Shown here: piece after piece, positions 17,956 to 29,217 of the stretch
Numbering within the stretch: the stretch's first letter is position 1
Layout of the letters: the number at the start of each line of letters is the position of its first letter
Origin: Clostridium sp. 'deep sea'
GTDB lineage: Bacteria > Bacillota > UBA994 > PWPR01
Direction of reading: 5' to 3'
Assembly: GCF_014931565.1 (NCBI RefSeq)
Contig: NZ_CP063353.1
Span: 496,001-560,000, forward strand
DNA: 64,000 bases
Notes under the pieces: model-generated
What the model was told of the DNA's origin: nothing
Databases searched by the model: none
The model's input: the letters and a program-made list of their open reading frames with translations, nothing else
Position numbers and translations under genes: made by a program

Positions 17956-18174
17956 TTGTCAATTATTTGTGTAAGAAAACAATGCTGTTGGGAGCATAAA
18001 TTTAATGAAAAACCAAAAGATTTCTTACGCCTAATCAGAAGCCTAGTCAGTAAAGTTAAAGCTGATCAAAAACTACAATCGTATCAGCTATACGACATTA
18101 ACATAAAGAGAGAAGGCAGTAAGTTAAATTTAGTTTTTTATTTTATGCTCAATAACCAAAAGCAAACTGCTTAA
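17956..18174 (+). CDS. Hypothetical small protein
   Basis: 72-residue frame starting at TTG with GGTGA 7 nt upstream. It has a CC pair near the N-terminus and a lysine-rich helical middle (DFLRLIRSLVSKVKADQ). I do not recognise a family. Its position between yqeG and ruvC and plausible codon use make it a likely gene, but the non-ATG start leaves doubt. Confidence 0.45.
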   Translation: MSIICVRKQCCWEHKFNEKPKDFLRLIRSLVSKVKADQKLQSYQLYDINIKREGSKLNLVFYFMLNNQKQTA

Positions 18175-18281
18175 AATTAGCTATACTAAATACGCACCTA
18201 TGCATTATAATAGTATTATCTATTATAATGTTTGTATTTATAAGGTAAACAATAGCTATAAATATTGCATTTATAATTATA

Positions 18282-18325
18282 AAAAGTGTTATAATAGACT
18301 TCTGTTATAACACTTTTATTTTTTA
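18282..18325 (+). terminator. Intrinsic terminator upstream of ruvC
   Basis: A 13-bp perfect stem, AAAAGTGTTATAA (18282-18294) and TTATAACACTTTT (18305-18317), followed by a T-rich tail. Ends the yqeG-side transcript just before the ruvC ribosome binding site. Confidence 0.8.
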
Positions 18326-18352
18326 AATCTAGAAGCAGTGGGGGCTAACTCA

Positions 18353-18847
18353 GTGAAAATACTAGGACTCGATCCGGGAATAGCAATAACAGGATTTGCT
18401 GTTATTGAGGAGACAATAAACGGAGTAGTGCCAATTATATATGGATGTATTAGAACAAAGAGTACCACTATACATTCAAAAAGATTAAAAATAATATACG
18501 AAGATATCAATACTATTATTGATAAATATAAACCAGATGTAGCTGCTATAGAAAAACTTTTTTTTAATAGAAATGTCACAAATGCTTTAAAGGTTGGGGA
18601 GTCAAGAGGTGTAGTATCACTAGCATTAGCGAATAATGCCATAGAAATTTTTGAGTATACACCCTTACAAGTAAAACAGTCTTTAGTTGGTTATGGTAGA
18701 GCAGATAAAAAACAGATTCAGTATATGGTAAAATCAGAATTTAAACTGCCAGAAGCTCCTAAGCCTGATGATGTGGCAGATGCCTGTGCTATTGCCCTAA
18801 CACATATAAGATCAAGAAGACTCAATGCACTTATGAAAGGAAAATAA
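18353..18847 (+). CDS. ruvC: Crossover junction endodeoxyribonuclease RuvC
   Basis: Resolves Holliday junctions. 164 residues with the catalytic acids in ILGLDPGIAITGFAVIE (Asp7), AIEKLFFNRN (Glu) and KPDDVADACAIAL (two Asp). The GTG at 18353 has GGGGG 8 nt upstream and yields MKILGLDPG as in homologues; the upstream GTG at 18338 overlaps that same G-run. First gene of a compact ruvCAB-queH-queA-tgt run. Confidence 0.95.
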   Translation: MKILGLDPGIAITGFAVIEETINGVVPIIYGCIRTKSTTIHSKRLKIIYEDINTIIDKYKPDVAAIEKLFFNRNVTNALKVGESRGVVSLALANNAIEIFEYTPLQVKQSLVGYGRADKKQIQYMVKSEFKLPEAPKPDDVADACAIALTHIRSRRLNALMKGK

Positions 18848-18849
18848 CA

Positions 18850-19455
18850 ATGTATGCGTATTTAAAAGGCAAATTAGCTTATAAAACACCTGATTATGCT
18901 GTGGTAGATGTAAATGGTGTTGGTTATAAAGTATTTACAACCAATGTGTCGGGCTTTAATAAAAATGAAAATATTCAACTTTTTACATATCTGAATGTAA
19001 GAGAGACAGAAATGACCCTTTATGGCTTTGTTAATCAGGAGGATTTAAGGCTCTTTGAACAGCTAATTACAGTAAATGGAATTGGTCCTAAAGTAGCTTT
19101 AAACATTCTTAATCATATAAGTGCCAAGGATTTTTATGTAGCAGTTATGTATGACGATGAAAAGGCTTTAACTAAATTGCCTGGTATAGGTAAAAAAACA
19201 GCCAAAAGAATTATTTTAGATCTTAAAGAAAAACTAAGTAAAATGGATATAACAACAGAAATGGAGGCTGTTTCACTAAATGAAGTAACAAGCAAGCCGA
19301 ATAGTGCTTTGGGTGAAGTGATTGAGGCACTTATTGCTTTAGGTTATGATGCCTCAGTAGCCAATAGGGTTGCTAAAACGCAATCTAAAGCCAAGCCAGA
19401 TTATACAGTTGAACAGCTATTAAAGCTGTGTTTACGTAGCTTAGCGACAATGTAA
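18850..19455 (+). CDS. ruvA: Holliday junction branch migration protein RuvA
   Basis: Junction-binding tetramer that loads RuvB. 201 residues: OB-fold domain I ([21 protein letters not shown]), helix-hairpin-helix domain II ([15 protein letters not shown] and [19 protein letters not shown]) and a C-terminal RuvB-contact domain ([16 protein letters not shown]). Two bases separate it from ruvC. Confidence 0.96.
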   Translation: MYAYLKGKLAYKTPDYAVVDVNGVGYKVFTTNVSGFNKNENIQLFTYLNVRETEMTLYGFVNQEDLRLFEQLITVNGIGPKVALNILNHISAKDFYVAVMYDDEKALTKLPGIGKKTAKRIILDLKEKLSKMDITTEMEAVSLNEVTSKPNSALGEVIEALIALGYDASVANRVAKTQSKAKPDYTVEQLLKLCLRSLATM

Positions 19456-19466
19456 GGGGTGTAAAA

Positions 19467-20510
19467 ATGATAGAAGCAGAAGGCAGAATAATTTCGTCAG
19501 AGCCAAAAGTTGAGGACAAGCAGTTTGAAACAAACCTACGTCCTCGACATTTTCATGAATATATAGGACAAAAAAAAGTAAAAGAAAATCTTAAAATATT
19601 TATATCTGCTGCTAAAGCCCGTAGTGAATCGCTTGATCACGTTTTATTATATGGGCCCCCGGGGTTAGGTAAAACTACCTTAGCTCATATCATTGCTAAT
19701 GAGCTAGGTGCCAATCTACGCTCTACATCGGGTCCTGCCATCGAAAGGCCCGGAGATTTGGCTGCTATTTTAACCAATTTAGATGAGAGAGATGTATTGT
19801 TTATTGATGAGGTGCATAGATTAAATCGCTCGGTTGAGGAAATACTATATTCAGCAATGGAGGATTATGCCCTAGATATCGTTGTAGGTAAAGGACCAAG
19901 TGCCAGGTCTATTAGGCTAGACTTACCTACCTTTACGCTCATAGGAGCAACAACACGAGCAGGAAAACTTTCTTCGCCTTTACGAGATAGATTTGGAGTA
20001 ATAAGCAGACTTCAGTATTATGAAATGCCAGATTTACAGACCATAATTGTGCGGTCAGCACAAATCCTTGATATAGAGATCGATCACGAAGGGGCTGCAG
20101 AAATAGCCAAACGCTCTCGGGGAACTCCTCGGATAGCAAATAGGCTTTTAAAAAGAGTTAGAGATTATGCCCAAGTAATTGGAGATGGAGTTATTACCTA
20201 TAAAATAGCCTTAGATGGTTTGAATATGTTAGATGTTGATCAATATGGCTTAGACGCTGTTGATAGAAAACTATTGCTAATGATAATAGATAAATTTGGG
20301 GGAGGGCCCGTTGGTTTAGACACCATGGCCGCCTCAATAAGTGAAGCCCCAGAAACTATCGGAGATGTTTATGAGCCCTATTTAATGCAACAGGGGTTTT
20401 TAAAACGAACTCCAAGGGGTAGAATGGTTACCCATTTTGCTTATAAGTATTTTGGTTTAGAGCATATTACTGAAGATAAAAAAATTCAACAATCATTATG
20501 GGAGAAATAA
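19467..20510 (+). CDS. ruvB: Holliday junction branch migration helicase RuvB
   Basis: AAA+ motor of the RuvAB complex. 347 residues with [18 protein letters not shown], Walker [10 protein letters not shown] (about 65-73), Walker [13 protein letters not shown] (about 111-122), [21 protein letters not shown] and a winged-helix C-terminus ([20 protein letters not shown]). Full length. Confidence 0.97.
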   Translation: MIEAEGRIISSEPKVEDKQFETNLRPRHFHEYIGQKKVKENLKIFISAAKARSESLDHVLLYGPPGLGKTTLAHIIANELGANLRSTSGPAIERPGDLAAILTNLDERDVLFIDEVHRLNRSVEEILYSAMEDYALDIVVGKGPSARSIRLDLPTFTLIGATTRAGKLSSPLRDRFGVISRLQYYEMPDLQTIIVRSAQILDIEIDHEGAAEIAKRSRGTPRIANRLLKRVRDYAQVIGDGVITYKIALDGLNMLDVDQYGLDAVDRKLLLMIIDKFGGGPVGLDTMAASISEAPETIGDVYEPYLMQQGFLKRTPRGRMVTHFAYKYFGLEHITEDKKIQQSLWEK

Positions 20511-20511
20511 A

Positions 20512-21051
20512 ATGAAAACTCTATTGCATATGTGCTGTGGACCTTGTGCCACCTATTGTTATAAAACATTAAAAGAAGAGGGGCATAATGTTTACGGTTA
20601 TTTTTATAACCCTAATATCCACCCTTTAGTTGAGTATAGAAAAAGGAAAGAAAGTGCCTATGATTTTGCCGAAAAAGTAGGATTACAGCTGATAGGTAAT
20701 AGCAATTATGGTTTAACTGAGTTTGTGCGAAATGTGGCTTTTAGGGAGGCTAATCGTTGTTTTATATGTTATAATATGCGTCTGTTGCAGACTGCAAAGC
20801 TAGCAAAAAAAGGTGGCTTTGAAGCATTTACGACAACCCTATTGATCAGCCCATTTCAAAATCATGAGAGCATTATTGAGGTTGGTAAAGCTATTCAAGC
20901 ACAGATCGGTATTGAGTTTATGTATAGAGATTTTAGAAAAGGGTTTAAACAAAGCGTAGAGCTCTCAAAAGAGCTTAACCTCTATAGACAGCAATACTGT
21001 GGATGCATTTACAGCGAAGAAGAAAGATATAAAAACCAAAAGAAGGTATAA
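20512..21051 (+). CDS. queH: Epoxyqueuosine reductase QueH
   Basis: Last step of queuosine synthesis: reduces epoxyqueuosine in tRNA. The 179 residues belong to the DUF208/QueH family, the non-orthologous replacement of QueG, with FeS-ligand and redox cysteines in HMCCGPCATYC near the N-terminus, RCFICYNMRL in the middle and QQYCGCIYSEEER at the end. It stands immediately before queA and tgt, which fits the pathway. Confidence 0.92.
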   Translation: MKTLLHMCCGPCATYCYKTLKEEGHNVYGYFYNPNIHPLVEYRKRKESAYDFAEKVGLQLIGNSNYGLTEFVRNVAFREANRCFICYNMRLLQTAKLAKKGGFEAFTTTLLISPFQNHESIIEVGKAIQAQIGIEFMYRDFRKGFKQSVELSKELNLYRQQYCGCIYSEEERYKNQKKV

Positions 21052-21068
21052 TTAAAGGATGAGAAAAT

Positions 21069-23236
<2,168 letters not shown>

Positions 23237-23356
23237 ATAGCATGTATACATTATAGTTTATCATAATTTGCTAATAGCAGTACTATTGTCCCATTATAGT
23301 GTCAATAACATATAATAATAAGAAAGATTGCGATTGAGCAACCCTGTAATCGGATT

Positions 23357-23391
23357 AACGGCGTACAAATACTAGGTACTGCCGTTTTTTT
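23357..23391 (+). terminator. Intrinsic terminator downstream of tgt
   Basis: AACGGCGTAC pairs with GTACTGCCGTT (one bulged base) and is followed by seven T. A smaller stem, CGATT/AATCG, lies just upstream, so the unit could be the end of a short RNA or leader rather than only the tgt terminator. Confidence 0.75.
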
Positions 23392-23460
23392 ATTTAATAT
23401 AATTTTATTAGGTAACGATTTGCTTTAGCAGATTTTAATTAGTAAAATATGGAGGCTATT

Positions 23461-23841
23461 ATGAAGAAAAGAGCAAGGGCAGGAACAAACAGTAAAAATA
23501 GTAGAGCTAGAACTAAAAGAGGTAGAACCAATAGCTATAAATCCTACAACCCAAAGTATACAACAGAATACGATGTTTTTGATGAAAACAAAACGCAAGA
23601 ATTTTATAATAAAAAGCATATAGCGAATAAAACAAAGTCTTATAGAAATTATAATGGTTATAATCAAGATTATAACGATTTTGCCCATGATAATAATAGA
23701 AATAGGGGTAGAAATAATAAAAATGGATTTTACAATCTTAAAAGAACTGGCATATTTAACCTGGCAATGAGAGGCTTTAGACAAGTAGCAAAAGAAGGGA
23801 TTTTTACCTTAAAGGATATTTTGTTAGGCAAGATAAAGTAG
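23461..23841 (+). CDS. Hypothetical basic Asn/Tyr/Arg-rich protein
   Basis: 126 residues of low complexity: an Arg/Lys-rich N-terminus (MKKRARAGTNSK, RTKRGRTNSYKSYN), an Asn/Tyr-rich middle and a more ordered C-terminal 35 residues (TGIFNLAMRGFRQVAKEGIF). No family recognised. The composition resembles spore coat or nucleic-acid-binding proteins, and the neighbours (an Arg-rich protein with a sigma-K-like promoter and a glycan cluster) fit that, but this is inference. GGAGG sits 5 nt before ATG 23461; the earlier ATG at 23449 precedes that ribosome binding site. Confidence 0.65.
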   Translation: MKKRARAGTNSKNSRARTKRGRTNSYKSYNPKYTTEYDVFDENKTQEFYNKKHIANKTKSYRNYNGYNQDYNDFAHDNNRNRGRNNKNGFYNLKRTGIFNLAMRGFRQVAKEGIFTLKDILLGKIK

Positions 23842-23927
23842 AAGGGTAATATAAGCAGTTTTCGATAGTACTTATAACAGATTTAACACTAAAAAAATTA
23901 TTTATAAATCATCACTAGTTTATTGGG

Positions 23928-23953
23928 ACAAATACTGTGCTTGTACATATAAT
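23928..23953 (+). promoter_or_regulatory. Sigma-K-like promoter upstream of the Arg-rich protein
   Basis: AC (23928-23929), a 16-bp spacer and CATATAAT (23946-23953) match the sigma-K consensus of AC, 16-17 bp, CATANNNTA except for the last base. The -10 also sits in a small palindrome, TGTACATATAATGTACA. Confidence 0.4.
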
Positions 23954-23982
23954 GTACAGAAAGAAAATATAGGAGGATGAAA

Positions 23983-24228
23983 ATGAGTCGTTACTGCTAT
24001 TTTTTACCTCGTAGAAGGCGTAAAAGACGTAGAAGACGTCGTTATGCTTATTGCGTTTCTAAAGGCAGAGTTTATAAACATATAGGCAAATATTATTTTA
24101 CAATGTATAGTAAGTGTTATCGTAAAACAGTCCAAAAAACGAGACCATATTACCTAGGAGATCCAGAAGCACCTATAACAGACCCTCTTATAATAGATGA
24201 CAGCCAAATCCCCATAACAACTGAGTAA
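23983..24228 (+). CDS. Hypothetical Arg-rich small protein, possible spore coat component
   Basis: 81 residues. Residues about 9-21 are nearly all Arg/Lys (RRRRKRRRRRRY), followed by a Tyr/Lys-rich part with two cysteines and an acidic C-terminal tail. No family recognised. Such protamine-like runs occur in spore coat and DNA-binding proteins; a sigma-K-like promoter upstream supports a late-sporulation role. AGGAGG is 6 nt before ATG 23983; the ATG at 23977 abuts it and is unlikely. Confidence 0.65.
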   Translation: MSRYCYFLPRRRRKRRRRRRYAYCVSKGRVYKHIGKYYFTMYSKCYRKTVQKTRPYYLGDPEAPITDPLIIDDSQIPITTE

Positions 24229-24246
24229 TTTATGATATATAATTAT

Positions 24247-24276
24247 GAGCTATCCACTAATATTAGTTGATAGCTC
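24247..24276. terminator. Bidirectional hairpin between convergent genes
   Basis: GAGCTATCCACTAAT and ATTAGTTGATAGCTC form a 15-bp stem with one mismatch between the Arg-rich protein gene (+) and the GT-D gene (-). Confidence 0.6.
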
Positions 24277-24307
24277 TGTTTGTAATTCATAATATTAAAA
24301 TAACTAG

Positions 24308-25162
24308 TTACATGGCATCTATATTAGCTATTAGCTCATCACTCATATGTCCAAAATCTAGTGCAACTTTATCTAAAGATGTAGCTATTTTTACGCATAT
24401 TGGAATAGCCGCAACACCAGCTGCTACAAGAGCAATATCAAAATCATAGTCTGCGACTATCGAAAAAATTCTATCTAAATCGTATAGTTTTTTTACTGGA
24501 GATATACCCGCAATACAATTATAGCCTTTACTGTTTAAAATAGCTTTTAACTCAAGAGCAGTGTTACCAATTGTAATTATTTTTTTATCAATTAGTAAAT
24601 CTTTTAAATAGTTTTGTTTAGCTAATCTGTAGTTTATAACAGAGTGAGTTAATTTTGCTTTTAAAGGGGGTTTATTCAGCATTATTTGACCTAAAATAAA
24701 ATCACAATCAGGAAAACCCCTGCCAAAAGGCATGCCAACCCAGTCTGCCTTATACATGGCATCTAACACTAAGTCTTTGGCACTGTAATCAGGAATTTTA
24801 TTTAAGTGTTTCCATAACATGTGGCCACGTAGCTTAACTAGTTTGGTTGGAATTGTTTGTTGGGCCATAACCATTAGTTCACCATCACCAACACGTATTA
24901 TTGATAAACCAGTCTTATTTTTAAGAGCTTCACCAATATCTTTAGCAACGGCACTATCTGGTTGAATTTGTTCTTTCAATTTTGCTAAATAGTTAGCAAT
25001 ATTTTTCTTTTGTTTGTCATTGAAGGACCAAGCATAACTAAAGCCTTGACCAAAGCTTTCGGGAATAATGCTTCTTTTTCCCCAAACAAAACCTTCGTCA
25101 AAGCCATTCTTATATCCTATATCATGACCTTTATCATATCCTTTATCATACTTAGTTTTCAT
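24308..25162 (-). CDS. GT-D fold glycosyltransferase with N-terminal Gly-repeat
   Basis: 284 residues. The C-terminal two thirds match GT-D fold (DUF1792-like) glycosyltransferases: LSIIRVGDGELMVMAQ, MPFGRGFPDCDF, ITIGNTALELKAIL and DIALVAAGVAAIPICVKIA. The N-terminus is a run of four-residue [YF]xxG repeats (YDKGYDKGHDIGYKNGFDEG) ending GKRSIIPES. The adjacent gene product begins with the same kind of repeat, so it may be a shared docking or coat-targeting element. AAGAAGG lies 7 nt before the ATG at 25162. Likely builds an envelope or spore-surface glycan; sugar specificity unknown. Confidence 0.75.
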   Translation of the reverse strand: MKTKYDKGYDKGHDIGYKNGFDEGFVWGKRSIIPESFGQGFSYAWSFNDKQKKNIANYLAKLKEQIQPDSAVAKDIGEALKNKTGLSIIRVGDGELMVMAQQTIPTKLVKLRGHMLWKHLNKIPDYSAKDLVLDAMYKADWVGMPFGRGFPDCDFILGQIMLNKPPLKAKLTHSVINYRLAKQNYLKDLLIDKKIITIGNTALELKAILNSKGYNCIAGISPVKKLYDLDRIFSIVADYDFDIALVAAGVAAIPICVKIATSLDKVALDFGHMSDELIANIDAM

Positions 25163-25180
25163 AATCATACCTTCTTATAA

Positions 25181-25954
25181 TTAGTTAAGGCCAATAGGCA
25201 ATATCTTATTAACAAGCTGGGTTCTTATTTCTTGTATATCTATAACTATATTATTGCTTTGCTGTAAAGTCTCAAGCGTACTCCATTTATGAGGTATTAT
25301 ACCTAATAAACAAATTTTATTTTGGCAATCATGATTTTTAGCATTCCTGCATATTACTCTATTTTCAGTAAAATAGCTAATAATATGACTGGCATTTTCA
25401 TCATAGATATAAAACTCACTTAAATCATTTAACCTCCAAATAAACTTAGAATTAATAAGATTTTTAGGTACTGTTTGCAAACCAATATCTGTAAAAATGT
25501 TATTATTATAAAGAAAACTATTTAAACTAAACATTAAATCCGATTGTATTAAACTTGGCATTAGTATAACATCTGTTTTTCGTAAGGTGCTTATCATTCC
25601 TTTATAGTCATTGTTACGATTTATATCACTAAAAAAATCATTAGTAGACAATATACTAAAGGTTTTTTTGGCATTAAATGACTCAACGATTCTATTAAAA
25701 ATAGCTTTGTAATTCAGTGGAATTATAGATATATCTTTCGTAAATTTGTTAAATAGCTCTATAAAGTGTTGTTTATTGATTGTTAATATTAAATTAGAAA
25801 AAAGCTCTTTAGATAACTGAGAATTGAAGAGTAGAGTACTTAAATTATCTTTTTGTAATTTTTCACACTCAAAAAGCCCTCTTTCGTAACCTAAATCATA
25901 ACCAACATTAAAACCCCGATCAAAGCCATTATCAAAATCTGAGTTTTTACTCAT
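25181..25954 (-). CDS. Hypothetical protein with N-terminal Gly-repeat, possible diverged GT-D protein
   Basis: 257 residues. It opens with DFDNGFDRGFNVGYDLGYERG, the same four-residue repeat as the downstream GT-D protein. The rest lacks the VGDGE motif and I cannot assign a fold with confidence; its place and length suggest a diverged glycosyltransferase or partner. Its start overlaps the end of the GT2 gene by 8 nt, so it belongs to the same operon. Confidence 0.55.
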   Translation of the reverse strand: MSKNSDFDNGFDRGFNVGYDLGYERGLFECEKLQKDNLSTLLFNSQLSKELFSNLILTINKQHFIELFNKFTKDISIIPLNYKAIFNRIVESFNAKKTFSILSTNDFFSDINRNNDYKGMISTLRKTDVILMPSLIQSDLMFSLNSFLYNNNIFTDIGLQTVPKNLINSKFIWRLNDLSEFYIYDENASHIISYFTENRVICRNAKNHDCQNKICLLGIIPHKWSTLETLQQSNNIVIDIQEIRTQLVNKILPIGLN

Positions 25955-26900
25955 TAACTAGCTCCCTTTTTCTGCCTAAATCTGTTCTACCACCTCGCCA
26001 ATTAGTTTTAAAAAGGTAGTAGTTAATTGCCTCTAAGTGGTCACCAATTATTAGCTCTTCAGCTAAGTCAATCCCATTATTTTGGTGAATTTGTGGTCTT
26101 ATAATATTGGGTTTAAATACATCTACAGTAGAAATAGCTTGAATATTTAAGTCATTTAATGCTGCTTTAACTAATGCTTTAGGTGGTATAGCAAATGACT
26201 TTGCTGTTAGTATATTAACCGCTTTACGACTAAGAGCATGGGGTACAGCAGTTAACGAATTTATGCCTAAATAGCTTCTATCTATAATTAAGTTTAGCGT
26301 ATACTTTAAGATACTAATTTTATCAAGCTTCGCATATTTTGAGTACAGTGGGTTTAAATCATTTAAGGCAATATCAACACCATTTGCAACAGCATAAATA
26401 AAAGGCTTTAAATCCTCTGGCTGTAATACAAAATCAGCATCTAGTACAATATTAATATCACCAGGGGCATGTTTAAGACCAATAGAACGACCAACATCAT
26501 AACCAAGGGCATATTTAAATTCAATGACCTCAGCCCCACAGTTTAAAGCTAAAAGTGCGGTATTATCTGTACAGCCATTGGCAACAACAATAACCTTGTG
26601 AACACCAGCTTTAAAGGCATTTTCAATTACATTTACAATCGTAGCCTCTTCATTTTTAGCTGCAATAAAGGCATGAATAGTAGTGTCAACCTGTACAGTA
26701 GGAGGGTACTGATTTTTTTTGGCATAATAGGTTAAATCGCTCGGTAAAATACTTCTCATTCCTGCAATTTTTCCTTTTTGATACACAGACTTTATAAACT
26801 CAGAGTCTTTATTTTTACTTAATATAGGAAAATTATCTGATACCTCTAAATTGTTTTTTTGTCTTTGTTTGGATCTTCTTGAAAAGCCACGTTTCCTCAT
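25947..26900 (-). CDS. Family 2 glycosyltransferase
   Basis: 317 residues. A basic N-terminus (MRKRGFSRRSKQRQKNN) precedes a GT-A fold: FIAAKNEEATIVNVIENAF, VIVVANGCTDNTA, LGYDVGRSIGLKHAPGD and the metal-binding VLDADFV. The segment GKIAGMRSILPSD echoes GKRSIIPES of the GT-D protein in the same operon. Product is probably a sugar added to an envelope or spore glycan. Overlaps the dehydrogenase gene by 4 nt. Confidence 0.8.
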   Translation of the reverse strand: MRKRGFSRRSKQRQKNNLEVSDNFPILSKNKDSEFIKSVYQKGKIAGMRSILPSDLTYYAKKNQYPPTVQVDTTIHAFIAAKNEEATIVNVIENAFKAGVHKVIVVANGCTDNTALLALNCGAEVIEFKYALGYDVGRSIGLKHAPGDINIVLDADFVLQPEDLKPFIYAVANGVDIALNDLNPLYSKYAKLDKISILKYTLNLIIDRSYLGINSLTAVPHALSRKAVNILTAKSFAIPPKALVKAALNDLNIQAISTVDVFKPNIIRPQIHQNNGIDLAEELIIGDHLEAINYYLFKTNWRGGRTDLGRKRELVNE

Positions 26901-28189
26901 TTTAACTCTCCTTTCCCTAAAGTAGAAATAAAATGATTATTATAACTCTCTAGCACCCCTCTTGCATCAATTATAGCTTTTTCACTTTTAAGCAGATAAC
27001 TATAATTAAAGTTGTCGTGGTTAGTTAAGATAATTATTATATTTGACCAATCAATCCAGTTTTTCAAATCGCTTTGATAAACCTGCATTTGTTTATTGTT
27101 TATATTTACCTCCCTAATATAAGGATCAAATAACTTAAACTCAATATTTTGTTTATGCAATGAACTGGCGATATCTAAACTTGGAGATAGCCTGCTATCA
27201 GCTACATTTTTTTTATAAGAAACACCAAGTATTAGAACCCTTAACTCATCTCTACTAATTAGCTTATTGTTTATTACCAAATTTACGATATGTTTTGGCA
27301 TGTTTTCATTAACAGATTTTGAAACATTTATAAGGCTACTCTCTTGGTTAATTTTACGTAGAGTATGCTGCATATACCAAGGATTAACTGGTATGCATGA
27401 GCCTCCTACTCCAGGACCAGGATAAAAAGCTAAATAACCAAAGGGTTTGGTAGCGGCAGCGTTAATAATCTCCCAAATATTGAGTCCTAATTTCTCGGCT
27501 GCTAATGCCATTTCATTAACATAAGCAATATTTATATATCTAAAAGTGTTTTCAAAAAGCTTCGTAAATTCAGCTGTTTCTAAAGAGCTTACAGGATGAA
27601 TATTATCAAATATATTTATATATAGTTCAGAAATACTTATAACACAGTTTGTTGTTAAACCACTGACTACCTTTGGAATGTTTTTGAGAAAATACTTTTT
27701 ATTACTAGGGTCAATTCGTTCTGGTGAAAACCCTACAAAAAAATCTATACCTGCACTTAGCCCAGATTGTTCTAAAAGACTAACTAAGTCTCTGGTACAT
27801 CCAGGATAGGTACTGCTTTCATAGATAATAGTTGTATTTTTTGTTAGTTTATTTCTAATAGCTGTTGTAGCACTTAGTAAATGTGTAGTGACAGGATTTT
27901 TATTATCATCAATCATTGTTGGTACACACACAATAATCACATCAGAAATAGCCAAACACTCACTAGAGTCTGTGAGCCTTAAGCTACCCTGCTCAATATA
28001 TTTCTCTAAGGATTTTTTATCATAGTCAAAAGAAAAAGAGTTTCTATTATGAATATCTTCTATTCTTTTTTTACTAATATCATAACCAATAACATTAAAT
28101 CCTTTGCTTGCAATAAGAACAAGTAAAGGAAGTCCAACATATCCTAAACCAACAACAGTTATAACTTTATTATTATTTTTAGTTTTCAT
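26897..28189 (-). CDS. Nucleotide sugar dehydrogenase (UDP-Glc/GDP-Man DH family)
   Basis: Oxidises a UDP- or GDP-sugar to the uronic acid with NAD. 430 residues: Rossmann motif VVGLGYVGLPLLVLIASKG, VCVPTMIDDNKNP, EFTKLFENTFRYINIAYVNE, the active-site Cys in GPGVGGSCIPVNPWYM and a C-terminal UDPG-binding domain (ILGVSYKKNVADSRLSPS). Closest in outline to WbpA/WecC-type enzymes. AGGTG is 7 nt before the ATG at 28189. It heads the minus-strand glycan operon and probably supplies a uronic acid donor to the transferases. Confidence 0.88.
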   Translation of the reverse strand: MKTKNNNKVITVVGLGYVGLPLLVLIASKGFNVIGYDISKKRIEDIHNRNSFSFDYDKKSLEKYIEQGSLRLTDSSECLAISDVIIVCVPTMIDDNKNPVTTHLLSATTAIRNKLTKNTTIIYESSTYPGCTRDLVSLLEQSGLSAGIDFFVGFSPERIDPSNKKYFLKNIPKVVSGLTTNCVISISELYINIFDNIHPVSSLETAEFTKLFENTFRYINIAYVNEMALAAEKLGLNIWEIINAAATKPFGYLAFYPGPGVGGSCIPVNPWYMQHTLRKINQESSLINVSKSVNENMPKHIVNLVINNKLISRDELRVLILGVSYKKNVADSRLSPSLDIASSLHKQNIEFKLFDPYIREVNINNKQMQVYQSDLKNWIDWSNIIIILTNHDNFNYSYLLKSEKAIIDARGVLESYNNHFISTLGKGELK

Positions 28190-28264
28190 TAGTAACACCT
28201 ACAATACAACTTATGCAACTTGTACAATATATGTCTCAATAAATTAATGAATTAGGGGAGAAAA

Positions 28265-29035
28265 ATGAGTATAACTTGTAGTATATTAATGTCAGCCTAT
28301 AACTCAGAAAAATATATTGCCATTGCGACTACAAGTGTTTTAAATCAAACTGAAAAAAACTGGGAGTTAATAATACTAGATGATGGTAGTACTGATTTCA
28401 CACCAGAGATAGCCTCAAGTTTTAAAGATAAAAGAATAATAGTTTACCGCAAATTACTAAACGAAGGCAAAGCAAAGGCTATGGATTTTGGTTTAAAGCA
28501 GTGTAAAGGGAGATATGTTTTGGAGTTAGACGCAGATGATTGGCTTGAGCCAAATTGTTTAAACACCTTAATAAATGTAATGAATAACCAGCCAGCTGAT
28601 GTAGGAATGATCTATGGACACAGAAATGTATACAAAGACACAAACGATACAGCTATTTATAAAAGAGTCTTAAAAGGACCTGAGATAAAAGATAAATATC
28701 ACTTTCTAAGCAAAATGATTGCCCTTGGACCACGGTTTTATAAAGCATCAGTATTAAGAGAATGTGGTGGGTGGCAGATAGAGCCTTGGGGAGATGGTCG
28801 ATTATATGAGGATGTAGATGTGATACTGCGTATTATGGAAAAATACAAAGTTGTAAATATAGGTTATACAGGATACAATATACGTAGACATCATAATAAC
28901 ATTACTAAAATAAATAGAAAAAACTGGTTTGGTACCATGAAAAAACTGGTAGAATATTACATTTCAAGATGGGGAGATGAAGTTACAGTAACCTTTGATG
29001 ATAGACATAATAAAGTATATTTTATAAATCAATAA
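28265..29035 (+). CDS. Family 2 glycosyltransferase
   Basis: 256 residues with a canonical GT2 domain: SILMSAYNSEKYIAIATTSV, ELIILDDGSTDFTPEI, NEGKAKAMDFGL and the metal-binding LELDADDWLEPN. A late WGDGRLYEDVDVILRIMEKY segment is the likely acceptor-side acidic motif. Strong AGGGGAG ribosome binding site. Divergent from the dehydrogenase operon across 75 bases, so the two likely share control. Confidence 0.85.
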   Translation: MSITCSILMSAYNSEKYIAIATTSVLNQTEKNWELIILDDGSTDFTPEIASSFKDKRIIVYRKLLNEGKAKAMDFGLKQCKGRYVLELDADDWLEPNCLNTLINVMNNQPADVGMIYGHRNVYKDTNDTAIYKRVLKGPEIKDKYHFLSKMIALGPRFYKASVLRECGGWQIEPWGDGRLYEDVDVILRIMEKYKVVNIGYTGYNIRRHHNNITKINRKNWFGTMKKLVEYYISRWGDEVTVTFDDRHNKVYFINQ

Positions 29036-29045
29036 ACATTGAATA

Positions 29046-29078
29046 AAGAATCACTATTATGGTGGTTCTTTTTTTTTA
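29046..29078 (+). terminator. Intrinsic terminator after GT2 gene
   Basis: AAGAATCAC and GTGGTTCTT form a 9-bp stem (one G-U) with a short loop, followed by a run of T. Confidence 0.75.
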
Positions 29079-29217
29079 AAGATATCTTTAAAATTTTGCT
29101 GTCTAGATTAAGCTTGATAAGTCTAAACTTGTTTTAAGGCCATATTTTTGATATCATCAAGGAGTAAAAATATATTTTAAAATTGCTATATTAATTTTAA
29201 TAAAACGGAGGCACATA

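Noticed and set aside
29036-29217. LexA/SOS box in front of recA
   Set aside because: I looked for GAACN4GTTC and saw only weak AT-rich similarity (TAAACTTGTTTTA); not reportable.
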